Assembly (NCBI GenBank): GCA_014529385.2
Contig: CM043967.1
Span: 81,037,778-81,101,777, forward strand
Origin: Adiantum capillus-veneris
Taxonomy: Eukaryota; Streptophyta; Polypodiopsida; Polypodiales; Pteridaceae
Length of the DNA stretch: 64,000 nucleotides
Direction: 5' to 3'
Position 1 is the stretch's first letter, and each line of letters starts with the position of its first letter. Under the pieces are notes generated by a model. It did not search any database. It was given only the letters and a program-made list of their open reading frames with translations, and was not told the DNA's origin. The translations under genes and the position numbers were made by a program. Positions 9,836 through 20,927 of this stretch are shown here, piece by piece.

Positions 9836-11335
9836 TGATGCATGGTTTTTAGGACCCCTTCTGAAGATGCAATAAAGGCACAGTCAGTTGTTGGGGAGAT
9901 GTGGATACTCTAGTCCAAGGGATCTCGAAAGAGAAGAAAAATCTACTTCACAAGCACCAAAGAGTAAAAAGTGCCATGGACAGAAGATACGTGGGAACGA
10001 GCTCTTATGCATGCCTACAACCTATATCTTACAGAATAGCCCATTCTAGGTGTGAATTTCTAGTGAAATTTACACGAGGATGTTCGTGTGGACTCACAGC
10101 ACAACATACTCCGTTTTCACTTTTTTACCGACAGTAAATATAATTTACCTACACTAAATATTTTTCACCTACATGGTAAATACAAATCACTTTTTACCTA
10201 CAGTAACTTGTTTTACCCATGGTAAATATTTTTTACTGCACCATAAGTATTTGGTAGGTAACAGTTCACTGTTACTAGAAGCTGTGATTGGGCATCAACA
10301 ATGCAATTACAGGAGGAGAAAAGGGGAAAATCTTATGGTAAAGGTGAGTCAACAGGGATAAAGACTTTTGAGTTGAAAAGAGACATGCTGATTTTTTCAA
10401 AGAACACATGTCAAAAGAAGCCATGGTTGAGGATTTTTTGAGAATTTGATATTCAGGAGGACCCAGCAGGTCCCCCCCTGACATGTGCAGAACCTCCAGT
10501 TTCAACAGCCACCTTACCTGCTCTTAAATGCTGGTCAAGGCCTTATCCCCATGTGTCACAATCAGAAAAATCAGCATTTACCCTCCCCTCTCACATCACT
10601 CTAGAGAATATCTTGATGGTGACATATCAGGTGACCTCAATCTGTTGACCACCCTAAGCAAAAAGTAACCCCAATCAGCGGATTTAAGCATGTTTACCCC
10701 TAATCCTAAACCCTCTCAGAAACCTATATAAGGAGGCCTTCTCTCACTCAAAACAAACACTTCACCTCCTTCACCAAGCAATGAAGCTATGACGACATTG
10801 CTCACAAAACGAGGAGCTATGGATGGAGCTCTACTCTCTCTCCCTCTCTCTCTCTCTCCCTCTAGTATGCTACATTACTAGCCCTAGAACCTAAATAAGG
10901 AGTCTTCTCTCATGCTCCATGGCCACCATCCTCGCCATCATTCTCTAAGGTATTGATGTGTTGCTAGTAGGATCATACCTACTTGCTGGGTTGATTGTTT
11001 TTGACAAGGGATTATGCCATCCTTGGCTTGCTTCTCTATATCCTTGTTATGTATGATCAGATGCCGTTGTATTGTTAAGCTGATGTATTGTGTATATATA
11101 TGCTACATAAGGCCCCATAAGCTTCGTTTCTATGTGTTTTGCCATATGTTTTGATGCCATCATAATGCCAGAAGTCTCACTTGCCTATGTGCACTATGTG
11201 TGAGGTCCCTAAACCTCTTAATTTAGGGTGGTGCCCCCTTTGTTTTGTTCTTTGCTTGTTTGCATGAGGCGTGGTTTGTGGAGTGTGCACGAGTATAGAG
11301 GCCACCCGATTGCACTGCTCTCTTTCCCGCTATCA
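9836..11335 (+). repeat. 3' LTR of E1
   Basis: 1,500 bp, TGATGCATGG...CCGCTATCA, nearly identical to 3821-5319, including the TATA box at 10725-10732. It is followed by the CAGTG duplication. Confidence 0.93.
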
Positions 11336-11340
11336 CAGTG
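11336..11340. repeat. Target-site duplication of E1 (right), CAGTG
   Basis: Identical to 3816-3820. Confidence 0.93.
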
Positions 11341-12404
11341 CTATGCATTTGTTGTGCAAGTGAGGATGATCACATGTGAGCGCGTGCGAGAAAGCCTGAG
11401 TGTAGGGGAGCCCGAGTGCAAGGGAAAGCTTGAGTGTAGGCCTGCTACAGTGCAGGTGAATGAGTGTGCATACGTAGGGTGCTGTGAGCTGTGTCGAGAG
11501 TTTAGCATGAGTAGGTCTGCTGTAGAGGGTTTAGCGTGAGCAGGGCTGCTAAAGAGAGCTCAGTGGAGGCGAGGTATGTTGACACAGGAATGACACCGAG
11601 GTCGAGGTCGCGAGGAAAGAGAGCAATGGGAGGGGTGTACTGAACGCGGCTCGCGTTTAGAGGGAGAGAAAAGAAACGTTGAGGGAAAAAGAATAGAGGC
11701 AAGTCAATAGTCAGGGCCGTATAGGAAATAAAGGATTAAAGCTTTGGGAAAGAGGAAAAAAAAGGAAAAGGAGCTGGTTCACGCAAGCGAAGAGCAAAAT
11801 TAAGTGAAGACTGGTGGATGCGGGAAAATTCAAACTTTGGGAAAGGGGAAAAAAAAGGAAGGAGCTGGTTCACGCGAGCGAAGAGCAAAATCAAGTGAAG
11901 ACCGGTGGATGCGGGAAATTTCAAGCAAATGCTACGTAAAGCATCAAATGAGTACATAGATCACTCAAATTATCTCAAACGTTTTAAAAACAAAACGACT
12001 TAGCACGAAAATTATGCTTAGGCAACACGATGACGGAAAGGGATACAAAGCTATGCGAGTTCGGGGGCATGGGGTTGGGGGGGGGGGAAGAAAGATACAT
12101 GTTTACACCAAACGCGTTTCGCTTTCAAACGAGCATCAAAACAACAAAATTTGTAAAAAATCAAAGAATGAAAGTTGTTTCCTATATTATAGGCTTCAAT
12201 CTCTACATACAGAAATTTTTCAAAATCACGCGTTAACACCTTTAAAAACGACCCCAAAAGTGACTTTCGGGTCAAAAACTTTACTGAACAAAAATGATCA
12301 AAATAGACTTCTACATAGTCGACAAACTTTGAAACAACCAAAACTTCCTAAAAAACCAAAATTTATTATTAAAACACTTCGAAATAAAGTCCTGCTACAT
12401 GGAA
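11341..12404. other. Spacer between E1 and G1 with short tandem repeats
   Basis: Continuous with 3820 before E1 inserted. 11391-11455 carries degenerate copies of a roughly 17-bp GAGCCCGAGTGCA unit. 11500-11560 has two imperfect 29-30 bp units around TTTAGCRTGAGYAGG. 11741-11924 is a two-copy tandem repeat of about 92 bp. A G-run lies near 12076. No gene is supported; the plus-strand frame at 12014-12412 has no family features. Confidence 0.55.
11741..11924. repeat. Two-copy tandem repeat of about 92 bp
   Basis: Units starting near 11741 and 11834 share CTTTGGGAAAG, an A-run, AGCTGGTTCACGC and GGTGGATGCGGGAAA, with few differences. Confidence 0.8.
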
Positions 12405-13490
12405 GATCTTAAATTCAAACTCCATCAAAAACATCATCCATCTAATTAGTCTTCCTTGAATGATGACCTTATTTATTAAGAACATCAAAGTCTATCCTAC
12501 CATAAGGCTGGGCTAGTATAGCCCTCATCGCCATTCTAGATGCATCAATATGCACATGAAAAATTACCTCCCAGTTTGGTTGGTAAAGAACTAGCTTTCT
12601 GCTGATTGCATCCTTCAAACACTAGAAACGTTGTTCACATTCTTCAGTCGAGATAAATTTATTCCCCTTCTTGGTCAACTCATAAAGAGGTAATTCTTTT
12701 CCTATAAACAAATGAATAAACCTCTTGTAAAAAATTATATATCCAAGGAAGGAGCTCAACTTAAATACAGTTGTTGGAGCTCTAGCTTGCTGAACACACT
12801 TTACTTTATCACTAGCCATATCAATTCCATTTTTGGACACAATGTGTCCCAGAAGCTTACCTCTTCACACCATGAGTAATGACTTGAAGGGCACCTTTCG
12901 AGTACCATTTCCAAGAATAATAAATGCATCTCTTCAATGGAGAAAATGGTAAAGTCATCCACAAATATGGCGAAAAACTTACGTAGGAATTCACTAAATA
13001 TTTCCATCATGCATCTTTGAAAAGTGGATGGAGCATTACACAATCCAAACAACATCATCAGATACATAAATGCTCCCCATTCAATGATGAAGGCAATCTT
13101 GGCCCTATCCTTATGTGCAATCTTCAGTTGATTGTAGCCACTATATCCATCCATGAAACTATACATCTTGTGGCCTGCCATCTTGTCTAGCATCATGTCT
13201 GTGAAGGGTCGTGGAAAAGGATCCTTTATGGTTTGGGCATTGAGCTTCTTGTAATCCACACACACCCTCTGATTCCCATTTGTCTTTGGGACTACCATTA
13301 TAGGGAATAATCAGTCATTGTTTGCTACCTTTGTTATGAATCCCGCCTTTAGAAGATTGTCTATCTCCTCTTTGACCTTCTTGGCGTAATTAGAATTCAT
13401 TATGTACCTCTGTAATCGGACTAGTCTGGCATCAGGTTTTAGTGTATCCTATGCTGACATACTTCTAGATCTACACCTTTTAGATTCGTA
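12405..13490 (-). pseudogene. Reverse transcriptase of G1, decayed
   Basis: 13298-12801 encodes VVPKTNGNQRVCVDYKKLN, MYSFMDGYSGYNQLKIA, FGLCNAPSTFQRCM and the catalytic box FAIFVDDFTIFS (variant YXDD). A frameshift then moves to 12840-12622, with NGIDMASDKVKCVQ and SSFLGYIIFYKRF, the RT thumb and connection region. The RNase H start follows in fragments and breaks off at 12405, in the segment that corresponds to about 28141 of G2. Homology upstream to 13490 includes the KVKEEIDNLLKAGFIT region. Confidence 0.85.
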
Positions 13491-14493
13491 TGTTCCCAGG
13501 CAAAGACATCCTTAAATTTCTAAAATAGTTCCTTTGCCTTCTCTTTGATCTCTAGTTTTGGATGCTTGTTAATTTTGATCATTCGAGGGTTTTCTTCTAA
13601 ACCAAAATTCAACTCTTCTACCTATTGAACATCTAGAAGCAACCAATTTGGGCCGTCTCCCTTTCTTTGAATCATCAACTCATCCTATTTCTCAGTTTGA
13701 ATATCAGCAGCATAGTCATTGAAAGGATTGCCTACATCCAATAGGTCATTATGAATTTCTATCTCCTTAATAATAACGCTCCCTTCATCTGGAATTTCCT
13801 TCCACACTGGTCTAAAATTGAACTTGTATGGTACGGTATTGGCTATCCTGGTGGCTTGCCATCCAGTTGAATTGAATTGTTCTCTCTCTAAAATTCTTTT
13901 AGTAAATTGCTATGGATACTGTCTCCTTTGTATCTCGGCTTGTTGCTTGTCCATTATCAGAGCACTCAAATCTATCTTTGTTAATGAAAAACTATTCATA
14001 GAAGCAAGATTTTTTTTTTGATTTTATTTGCTCCATACTTCTTACATAATTCTTCAGGCCTTAAAGCTTTCTTCCAACTTCTTGTATTGTCAGTTCGATC
14101 TGAATTCTTTTGCTGGGCCTTTGAATGGTTAATGTCTTCTTTCCATAATCATGAATGGCACTAGCAGTTATGAGCCATGGTCTGCCCAAAAGTATTCCAT
14201 ATGCTCCTTGCACATCCAAGACTAAGAAGCTTGTTTTAAATTTTTCCTTTCCTACTCTGATATGAAGATTTTCAATCAGGCCAGAAGCCTAAACTAATGG
14301 ATTCTTTTCCTGGTCCCTCTTCAACTATAGTGTTTCCAACTTTAGTCAAGTCTAATCTGACTTGCTGTACCTCATTCAATAGACTCTCTCCACTGCAGCA
14401 ATCATGGATTCATTTGATCCAGATGCTACGTTCTCAGCTTGGTATTCTGGCATATCTGAATACTTGGACGATAGCATCTAAATTGTTATGGCC
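13491..14493 (-). pseudogene. Protease region of G1, decayed
   Basis: On the minus strand 14290-14060 reads GAYGILLGRPWL-TASAIHDYGK and further protease-tail residues that align with G2 at 44500-44300. The active-site DGGS segment is not readable. Many stops interrupt the rest. The product would have been the retroviral-type aspartic protease. Confidence 0.65.
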
Positions 14494-14817
14494 TCATTCT
14501 GGTTGTTTTGGCAGCTTCTTGGCAAGATTTTTAGTGATTTTGGTTGCCATCTCCCTGTATACTTGCAGTTTATTAGCTACTTTCTCCTTGCCCTTCGCCT
14601 TCCAAACTGCCCTTCTCTTGGTTTTAGCATTCTGTTTCTTCTCTTCATGAGGAATTTCTTCAATGACAACCCCCTCATTCCTAGTCACAACTTTGATTGG
14701 CAATTGCTTTGGTGCCTTTTTGTCAGGTTCTGTTGGATTCTCATTTTCTAGACATTGGACTGCAAAATGCTCGTATTGTCCACATGTATAACAATTCAGG
14801 TTTCTCGTTGCAAAGTC
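14494..14817 (-). pseudogene. Gag C-terminal part of G1 with a zinc knuckle
   Basis: Minus strand just inside the C1 insertion: NLNCYTCGQYEHFAVQCLEN is a CCHC knuckle (one Gly replaced by Glu) equal to CYTCGKYGHFATQC in G2. A Lys-rich tail with VVTRNEGVVIEEIP follows, also as in G2. The upstream part of the same gene resumes at 19225 beyond C1. Confidence 0.8.
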
Positions 14818-14822
14818 GCCTC
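14818..14822. repeat. Target-site duplication of C1 (left), GCCTC
   Basis: GCCTC before TGAAGGGGAT; repeated at 19225-19229. Removing C1 and one copy restores the Arg/Gly-rich linker of the G1 gag. Confidence 0.9.
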
Positions 14823-14963
14823 TGAAGGGGATCGGAGAGCACCAGAGACGGAGAGTGTGAGAGAGAAGGAGACACACGACACACAGATATGGGTGGGGAG
14901 ACTCAAAGAGTGAGCAGCCCCCTATACACTTATGCTATGTATAAGGTATACAAGTCAGTGGGC
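14823..14963 (-). repeat. C1 LTR fragment (outer)
   Basis: Matches the first 140 bp of 19035-19224 in plus coordinates, TGAAGGGGATCGG to CAGTGGGC, then breaks into unrelated sequence. Confidence 0.85.
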
Positions 14964-14964
14964 T

Positions 14965-15104
14965 GATTCGAGCACTAATGGCTTGAGGTTTTTCAGCGGG
15001 TTTCAGCTACAGGTTTACAAGTTACAGGTAGCCGGATTCGAGCACTAATGGCTTGAGGTTTTTCAGCAGGTTTCAGCTACAGGTTAACAAGTTACAGGCA
15101 GGTT
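14965..15104 (+). repeat. Two tandem 70-bp units in the copia leader
   Basis: Units start at 14965 and 15035 with GATTCGAGCACTAATGG and end with an ACAAGTTACAGG box; they differ at a few bases. Confidence 0.85.
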
Positions 15105-15449
15105 TGAGGGCTTATTTGGGCGCTGAATTTTCAGCCATTGTTTCCTCTTTGCAGGTGTCCATGTATGGCTCAATTGTATGCTGATTTGGGACACGTTTGT
15201 GACTTGTTTATGCAGTTGTTTAAGAGCTGAATTTTGGGGCTGATTTGTAGCCATATTTTACAGCCATACAGGAGCTTGGTTTACTCTACAGGAGCCTCGT
15301 ACACTTTGCATTTGGAATTTTCATCATTGCCATTTGTGGGAGCTTTATGCTCACAGATTGTCTCACAGATTTTGCATAGTGACTTTGCCATATTCTTGGA
15401 CAGTTGGTAGGTGCTGAGACATTGATTTTGCTTTCTAGTTTGCTACATT

Positions 15450-16050
15450 GTGCTCATGGCAGAGACAGGTGATCGCTTAGATTATGATCTCTCCGAAATG
15501 CGCATGTTTGATGGGTCAAACTTTGCAGCATGGAGAGAGTGTATGCTTCATGCATTGACACAGAGAGGGTTGCATGGACCATTGAGTGGTGATGTAGGTA
15601 GACCTTCATGCTTGTTTGACAATCAGTGGCAGGAGCTAGATGAGATGGCATTATCTACGATATGTTTGCACCTTGCGGAGTCTATATTTGCTCTTGTTAT
15701 GTATGAGACAACTACAAGAGCATGTTGGCAGAGATTGCGGGTTGCACTCAGCATTTGCGTGCGGTGTTCTTTGCAGGAGATTTGTGTGTGTGTATGCATT
15801 GATACCGCACAGTGTGGGCTTGGTGATTAGCTCACGGTTTGACAGGTGTACAGTTATCTTGGCACACTCACAGGAGTGAATATTGTGATGTATGACAGAT
15901 CTGAGTCATCTGAGACTCTTGTGAGACAACGGCATTCACATATGCGCCAACGGGTTACGTGTTGGCATTGTGGTCGTCTAGGTTACCCATTGCATGTGGA
16001 TCACGGGAGAGATGGTGTTGTCTCTGTGATCATGCAGCCAGGTAGACAGC
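15450..16050 (+). pseudogene. Plus-strand copia gag fragment inside C1
   Basis: 15450-15830 encodes a copia-type Gag N-terminus: MRMFDGSNFAAWRECMLHAL, then W-ELDEMALSTICLHL. The frame is lost near 15800. The zinc knuckle region appears at 15950-16000 as VTCWHCGRLGYP, with the His position damaged. It joins LTR sequence at 16051. It lies opposite to the strand of the surrounding element. 15731-15980 is the inverted counterpart of 17731-17980. Confidence 0.7.
15731..15980 (+). repeat. Inverted repeat arm A of C1
   Basis: 250 bp, the reverse complement of 17731-17980 with few mismatches. It starts at GAGATTGCGGGTTGC and ends at GCATTGTGGTCG. Confidence 0.88.
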
Positions 16051-16202
16051 GAGAGAGAAAGAGACACACGACACACAGATATGGGTGGGGAGACTGAAAG
16101 AGTGAGCAGCCCCCTATACACATGCTATGTATAAGGTATACAAGTCAGTGGGCGCCCAGACTCTAGGCGGTCGGGCAAGGCACAGGCGCCTATACCCCAA
16201 CA
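16051..16202 (-). repeat. C1 3' LTR fragment (inner)
   Basis: Matches 19070-19224, ending ACCCCAACA, with the outer 36 bp missing. The purine tract (minus strand AAGTGGGAGGT, 16213-16203) abuts it, as expected for a 3' LTR. Confidence 0.85.
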
Positions 16203-17163
16203 ACCTCCCACTTAAAGGCGACTGTGCCTTTAAGCAAGAGAACCTATTCTAAAGACTACAAAAGGCGAGGGAAAACTGCTCTCAACCGATGCCCACTGGC
16301 TGGCTGTGATCGTGTGCATCCGGCTGTCCTGCTCGCATGTAAGTCCAGACACCACTAGACGTACCGCACACGTACTGCAAGTATGTACGCTATACTTGCA
16401 TATCTCCCTGGTGCACTATGCCATCATCAGTCAACAAACGACTGACAACCCCAACTGCAAATGCTCCCACTACAGCTGTGATATCCAGTCTCAAGATCAG
16501 CATCTCATACATGAGACCACCGAATGCCGATGCAATGCTAGCGGGCCCTGCTAGCTCTACGGAGCATGGATCAACATATATATCCCTGGCAACAGGCATC
16601 TCTCACTGACAAGGCGTGTCAACCACATGCATCTCCTGACTGTCCGCAAAAGACACATCAACCTGTCGTGCAATCTCAGAGCAAACCAGTTGCTCTAGGT
16701 GTCTGCTGGAATACATATCCTGCACAACTATATCCCCATGCTCACTATCAAGCATAGAAAGGAATGATTGCATAATCGCTGACGTCTTAGCCTCCTCTGC
16801 AATCATCCACTGCAAACATGACCACTCAATATGCTGTGACTCACTAGAGCTCTCATGCTCTAACTCCTTATGCATAGACTCTTGCACAACTTCCTCCTGT
16901 TGTGACTCACTAGAGAAAGACCGCTCTACCTGTCTATCTTGCACAGAAGTATCTCACACAACTGACTCTCTGCTTTGCTCAGTCACTAGCAAAGCATGCA
17001 TGTCTGACTCTGTCCCCTCTCAGTGTGACTGCTCAAGTCGTGCCCCAACTGTGTGCACAACGAGCTCACTACTCTGCACTCCATGCAAAGCACCCTGCAA
17101 CCCATGAGCAAAAGAGACTTTCCGGGTCTCTCGCTCTCTGTATGGCTGTAACAAGATTGAGAC
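16203..17163 (-). other. C1 interior after protease, no recognisable domain
   Basis: Minus-strand frames (16944-16603, 113 aa, Glu/Ser-rich; 16599-16390; 17171-16986) have no integrase, RT or RNase H motifs. The region fills the place of pol, so the element could not move by itself. Confidence 0.5.
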
Positions 17164-17988
17164 TCAACCATCTCGCACCAGTACTATGTTCAATGGGTAC
17201 CATGTGCCAACTCTAGCACCTCTCGTAATCACTAGCGACAACGCAAAAGATCGCTCAAGCAGCGATACCCGACATCCACTATCCCTGAGCTGACCAACAA
17301 AGATCAAACTCATCGTCAAATCTGGCACATGACGCACATCTCTGAGTACGTACAATGCACCGCTCGGTAATGACAGTCTCACATCTTCTGAACCAGCAAT
17401 CTCATGCAGTGACCCATCTGCCAATCGCACACTACCATGCACTCTGCTAGAATAGCTACTGAACTAGTCACGATACAGAGTGACATGAAAAGTAGCGTCC
17501 CTGTCTAGCACCCATTGCAAAAGAAGTACACTATTCTCAGACGTCAAAAAATCAGGAGTAATACAGGAAGCAAATGTGACCTCACTGTCACTAGGGTACT
17601 CATACTCTGTATCTGATCCTGCAAAACTGTCAAGTCAACGGAGCCTATAGCATCTAGTGCATCCTTGAGACTAGCCTGTCTCCTGTTCTGTCTCATACGA
17701 CGAAAGCATCACCGTCTAATGTGCCCTGAACGACCACAATGCCAACACGTAACCCGTTGGCGCATATGTGAATGCCGTTGTCTCACAAGAGTCTCAGATG
17801 ACTCAGATCTGTCATATATCACAATATTCACTCCTGTGAGTGTGCCAAGATAACTGTACGCTTGTCAAACCGTCAGCTAATCACCAAGCCCACACTGTGC
17901 GGTATCGATGCATACACACGCACAAATCTCCCACCTGCAGAGAACACCGCACACAAATGCTGAGTGCAACCCGCAATCTCTACCTAGA
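17164..17988 (-). pseudogene. C1 gag zinc knuckle and protease fragment
   Basis: Minus strand: RVTCWHCGRSGHIRR, then a TGA, then C gives a CCHC knuckle broken by a stop. Further on, WVLDRDATFHVT is the copia protease active-site block, with DSGA changed to DRDA, so it is inactive. 17442-17164 continues with HGSVRLADGSLHEIAG and LRDVRHVPDLTMSLIFVGQL, the gag_pre-integrase segment that normally precedes integrase. Confidence 0.8.
17731..17980 (-). repeat. Inverted repeat arm B of C1
   Basis: Reverse complement of 15731-15980; the arms are separated by 1,750 bp. Confidence 0.88.
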
Positions 17989-19020
17989 TCGCATAAATGA
18001 TACGCATAAAACTCCTGGGAAAATTTCGCCAGAGTTTCGACGCACAATGGCTATCAATACAAAATAACCATTGTCCTGCAAGCTCAATACAATGAGCAAT
18101 CAATGTGCATCAAACTACACTCAACATACATGCATAAGCTCTGCAAACCCGTGTCCAACAAATGCTTACAAAGAGTATCACAAGTGACCATACATGTCAT
18201 CCACAACCAACCTCTGCACTTGCTCACAAGATCTACTGCTCACCACATAAGCATACATAGAGCATTACCCGCTCAAAGACCATGTATGCAAGCCACAACA
18301 CTGCAGAAGAACCACTCAACTGCAACTGGCAACACCTGTGGGAGTACTAGACTCAACTTGTACCTGGGAGTCAAACCCGATCTTGTAACACCTCATATGT
18401 GCCTGCTACCTACAATGTGCACGGGTAAGCTGTCTGCAGCAAAGAAAACAACAGAGCCCAAAACTGTTTTGAAAAACAGTCTCTGTGTTTTTAATTTCAA
18501 ACCCACCTGCACTCCGAATCAGAAAATGATTCCTTCTACAAAGTCGTAGAGCTTGAAGCCAGCTCCGATTTGAACCAAATTTTTTCGAAATCGGAGCTCT
18601 GTAGCTCAAGTTATGAGCAAAACAGCAGACTACTGTCAAACTGCCAAAAACTGAACGACTTTCTTCTGTGCTTTTTTGACCTCATAGAAAGGCTCAAACT
18701 CACTTCCCACCTCGATGCGTGAGCTGAATGCATCAATCTCACAATGCTTCCATGTCTATGGAAGCTCCAAGCTCCAATCTATCGCCGATGTAGCCGTTGC
18801 AAAGCTTGCCGAGAAGAGGGAAAATACTGTACACAGTGGGCTGATCTGTAGAGGAACTGTGGACTGATCTGTGAGCACTAGGAAGCTCCTGAGAGCTCTC
18901 CTGCAAGCCTCTGTATGGGTGTCCACAAGACTCCTCTATTTCTTTGCTCAGATCTGAGAGCTCTCCGCCATAGCCGACGAGTTCATTGCGAAGCCGTCCA
19001 TCTACGCTCTCACACCTGTC
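17989..19020 (-). other. C1 leader and 5' gag region, unresolved
   Basis: A minus-strand frame runs from within the LTR (19089) to 18739, through NWYQSDRCESVDGRL and an acidic Ser/Glu region. No start or Gag core is recognisable. It does not align with the plus-oriented leader copy at 14964-15450. Confidence 0.4.
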
Positions 19021-19032
19021 GCTTTGATACCA
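19021..19032 (-). promoter_or_regulatory. Primer binding site of C1
   Basis: Minus strand TGGTATCAAAGC, 2 nt inside the LTR edge; a one-base variant of the initiator methionine tRNA site TGGTATCAGAGC used by most plant copia elements. Confidence 0.85.
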
Positions 19033-19034
19033 AT

Positions 19035-19224
19035 TGAAGGGGATCGGAGAGCACCACATACGGAGAGTGAGAGAGAGAAGGAGACACACGACACACAGAT
19101 ATGGGTGGGGAGACTCAAAGAGTGAGCAGCCCCCTATACACTTATGCTATGTATAAGGTATACAAGTCAGTGGGCGCCCAAACTTTGGGCGGCCGGGCAA
19201 GGCACGGACGTCTATACCCCAACA
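19035..19224 (-). repeat. 5' LTR of C1
   Basis: 190 bp; minus strand TGTTGGGGTATA...CCCCTTCA. Very short for a copia LTR. Confidence 0.88.
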
Positions 19225-20619
19225 GCCTCTTCCCTTGCCCCTGCCCCTATTAACACCTCTCTGATACCTACCTCTACCACTAGTACCAATACTTGTGCTG
19301 GTTCCATTTTTGTTGGACCCACTGACCCCGTCTGCTTTGACTACCTCAGGATTGGTTAGTGTTATCATTGATAGATCTTTTTCTCTCTTAAAATGATGGA
19401 TGTGAATTCCACAGTTGATGCACAGATGGCCAAAAGCCTTACAATATGTGAACTATGAATACTCATCTGATCTATGATCCGTTGATTTGCATTTGGAACA
19501 CCAGATCTCCATCTTCTTTGCTAAAGGTCTAGTCTTAGCCATTTCAACGATTTTCTTGGACATTTCCTCTAGTTTTCTGGTCTAGGATCCTTTCTTTTTC
19601 CTTGTTCCTCTGTCATATAATTTGCTCTTGGATGAGCTAGCGCTTGCACTGGATTTCAACTCTTCAGAAGAGAACTTGTTGTCACTTAATTTTCTTTTGT
19701 GACCCTTCTCCTTCTTAGATCGTCGTTCCAATTTTCAATGCTCTCTACACCAAATCATTGAACTTCTTTGTTGGTGCTAGCACTTTCTGTTCTCTGAGCT
19801 TCTTGCTTCTAAATCCATTTAAGAACCAAGATCTCATTCTCTTTTCTCAAGGATGCTCCTGTAGTTGTATGGTAAGCTCCTTTATTTTCTCAACATAACT
19901 CTCGATCGACAACTTGCCTTGCTTTATCTTGTCTAATTCACACATAATATCTTCTTCCCCTCAATTATTTGAATACTCCACTCTGAAGGCTTTGATCAAC
20001 TTGTTGTAGGAACGAAGTTGACAAGCTGGATAATGGTAATACCATTTTCTTGCTACCTCCTTAAGCGTATGGGAAAAATATTACACCCATTCATCTTCAT
20101 CAATATCCTTCAATTCAACATACTGTTCAAAGGCCTGGATATGAACATCATGGTCGTCTTTCTTCTTGCCTTTGAATACCAAAAATGAGATTTTTAGATT
20201 AGAACTGTGTTCAGTATGAGTGGATCTCGTTTTGTAAACTAGTTTCTTATCTTTTGATCTGCGCTATAGTTATCCGCTTCCCAGTTACCATCTTCAATTT
20301 TAGACACTATTGCATCTGCCTTCTTCTTTCTTGACCTTTGTGCAATGTGGTGTCTCCTTCTACTACCACATCCTCTACACGTTTATGGATCCTCTAAGAT
20401 CCATGGGATCAACATTTGCATTTTGCTCTCTCTTCTTGGCGGCGTCTAGAATGAGAGGAATGCTAAGAATTCTTGGATTCCTCAACGGTCCCTCATTCCT
20501 TGGATCTTGTTTAGTCTCAAAGCCATCTCCAATTCCTTTGAAAATGAGCTAACATGGTCTGCTTCATCATTGAACCTTGTTGTTGACTTCCTAGTGTGTG
20601 TATGTCTTCTGCGTGGCAT
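19225..20619 (-). pseudogene. Gag N-terminal and middle region of G1
   Basis: The ATG is probably at 20619, giving MPRRRHTHTRKSTT, comparable with MAPKSSRGRKSTIRV of G2. Downstream frames are interrupted but align with G2 (RNA-binding zinc knuckle zone near 19500-19400; Arg/Gly-rich RGRYQRGVNRGRGKGRG at 19290-19225, cut by C1). The knuckle segment beyond the insertion is at 14817. Decay is heavier than in G2. Confidence 0.7.
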
Positions 20620-20649
20620 GATTGACAATATAAATACCAAGTGGAAGAT

Positions 20650-20927
20650 AGTTTGTCTATCAATGAGAAATTCAGCTCAAGCCACTGTGATCACCCAAGT
20701 GGAATGAGTTGGTCTCTTTTAGACAGCTATATCGGGTTAGTGTCTAGACTTAGTCAGACTAGTTAGAGACTTCAAACAAATAGACTTTAGTTTGTCTATC
20801 AATGAGCAATTCAGCTCAAGCCATTGTGATCACTCAAGTGGAATGAGTTGGTCTCTTTTAGACAGCTATTTTGGGTTAGTGTCTAGACTTAGTCAAACTA
20901 GTTAGAGACTTCAAACAAACAGACTTC
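20650..20927 (-). repeat. 139-bp tandem duplication covering the G1 primer site and LTR edge
   Basis: Units 20650-20788 and 20789-20927 share AGTTTGTCTATCAATGAG, TTCAGCTCAAGCCA and TGTGATCAC, with several substitutions. Each unit contains the primer-site region and the TGGAATGAG LTR end. Confidence 0.88.

Larger units (their letters stand above)
3821..11335 (+). mobile_element. E1: non-autonomous Ty3/gypsy LTR retrotransposon, Tat-related
   Basis: 7,515 bp with two LTRs of about 1.5 kb, TG...CA ends, a primer site 3 nt after the 5' LTR, a purine tract before the 3' LTR and CAGTG duplications. The interior encodes a leader ORF, an ORF0, gag and protease, but the frame leaves homology with T1 just before the RT domain. 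RT, RNase H and integrase are absent, so movement would need enzymes in trans. About a dozen substitutions separate the 1.5-kb LTRs by eye, so the insertion is young. Confidence 0.92.
14823..19224 (-). mobile_element. C1: small non-autonomous Ty1/copia element with a rearranged 3' end
   Basis: Minus orientation. The 5' LTR is 19035-19224, the iMet-type primer site is at 19032-19021, gag and protease fragments run to about 17164, then unidentified sequence, a purine tract, and LTR sequence from 16202. There is no integrase, RT or RNase H. The 3' LTR is split in two (14823-14963 and 16051-16202) around 1.1 kb of plus-oriented leader and gag from the same family. GCCTC duplications flank the whole unit, so it inserted in this form or was rearranged later. 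Confidence 0.85.
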
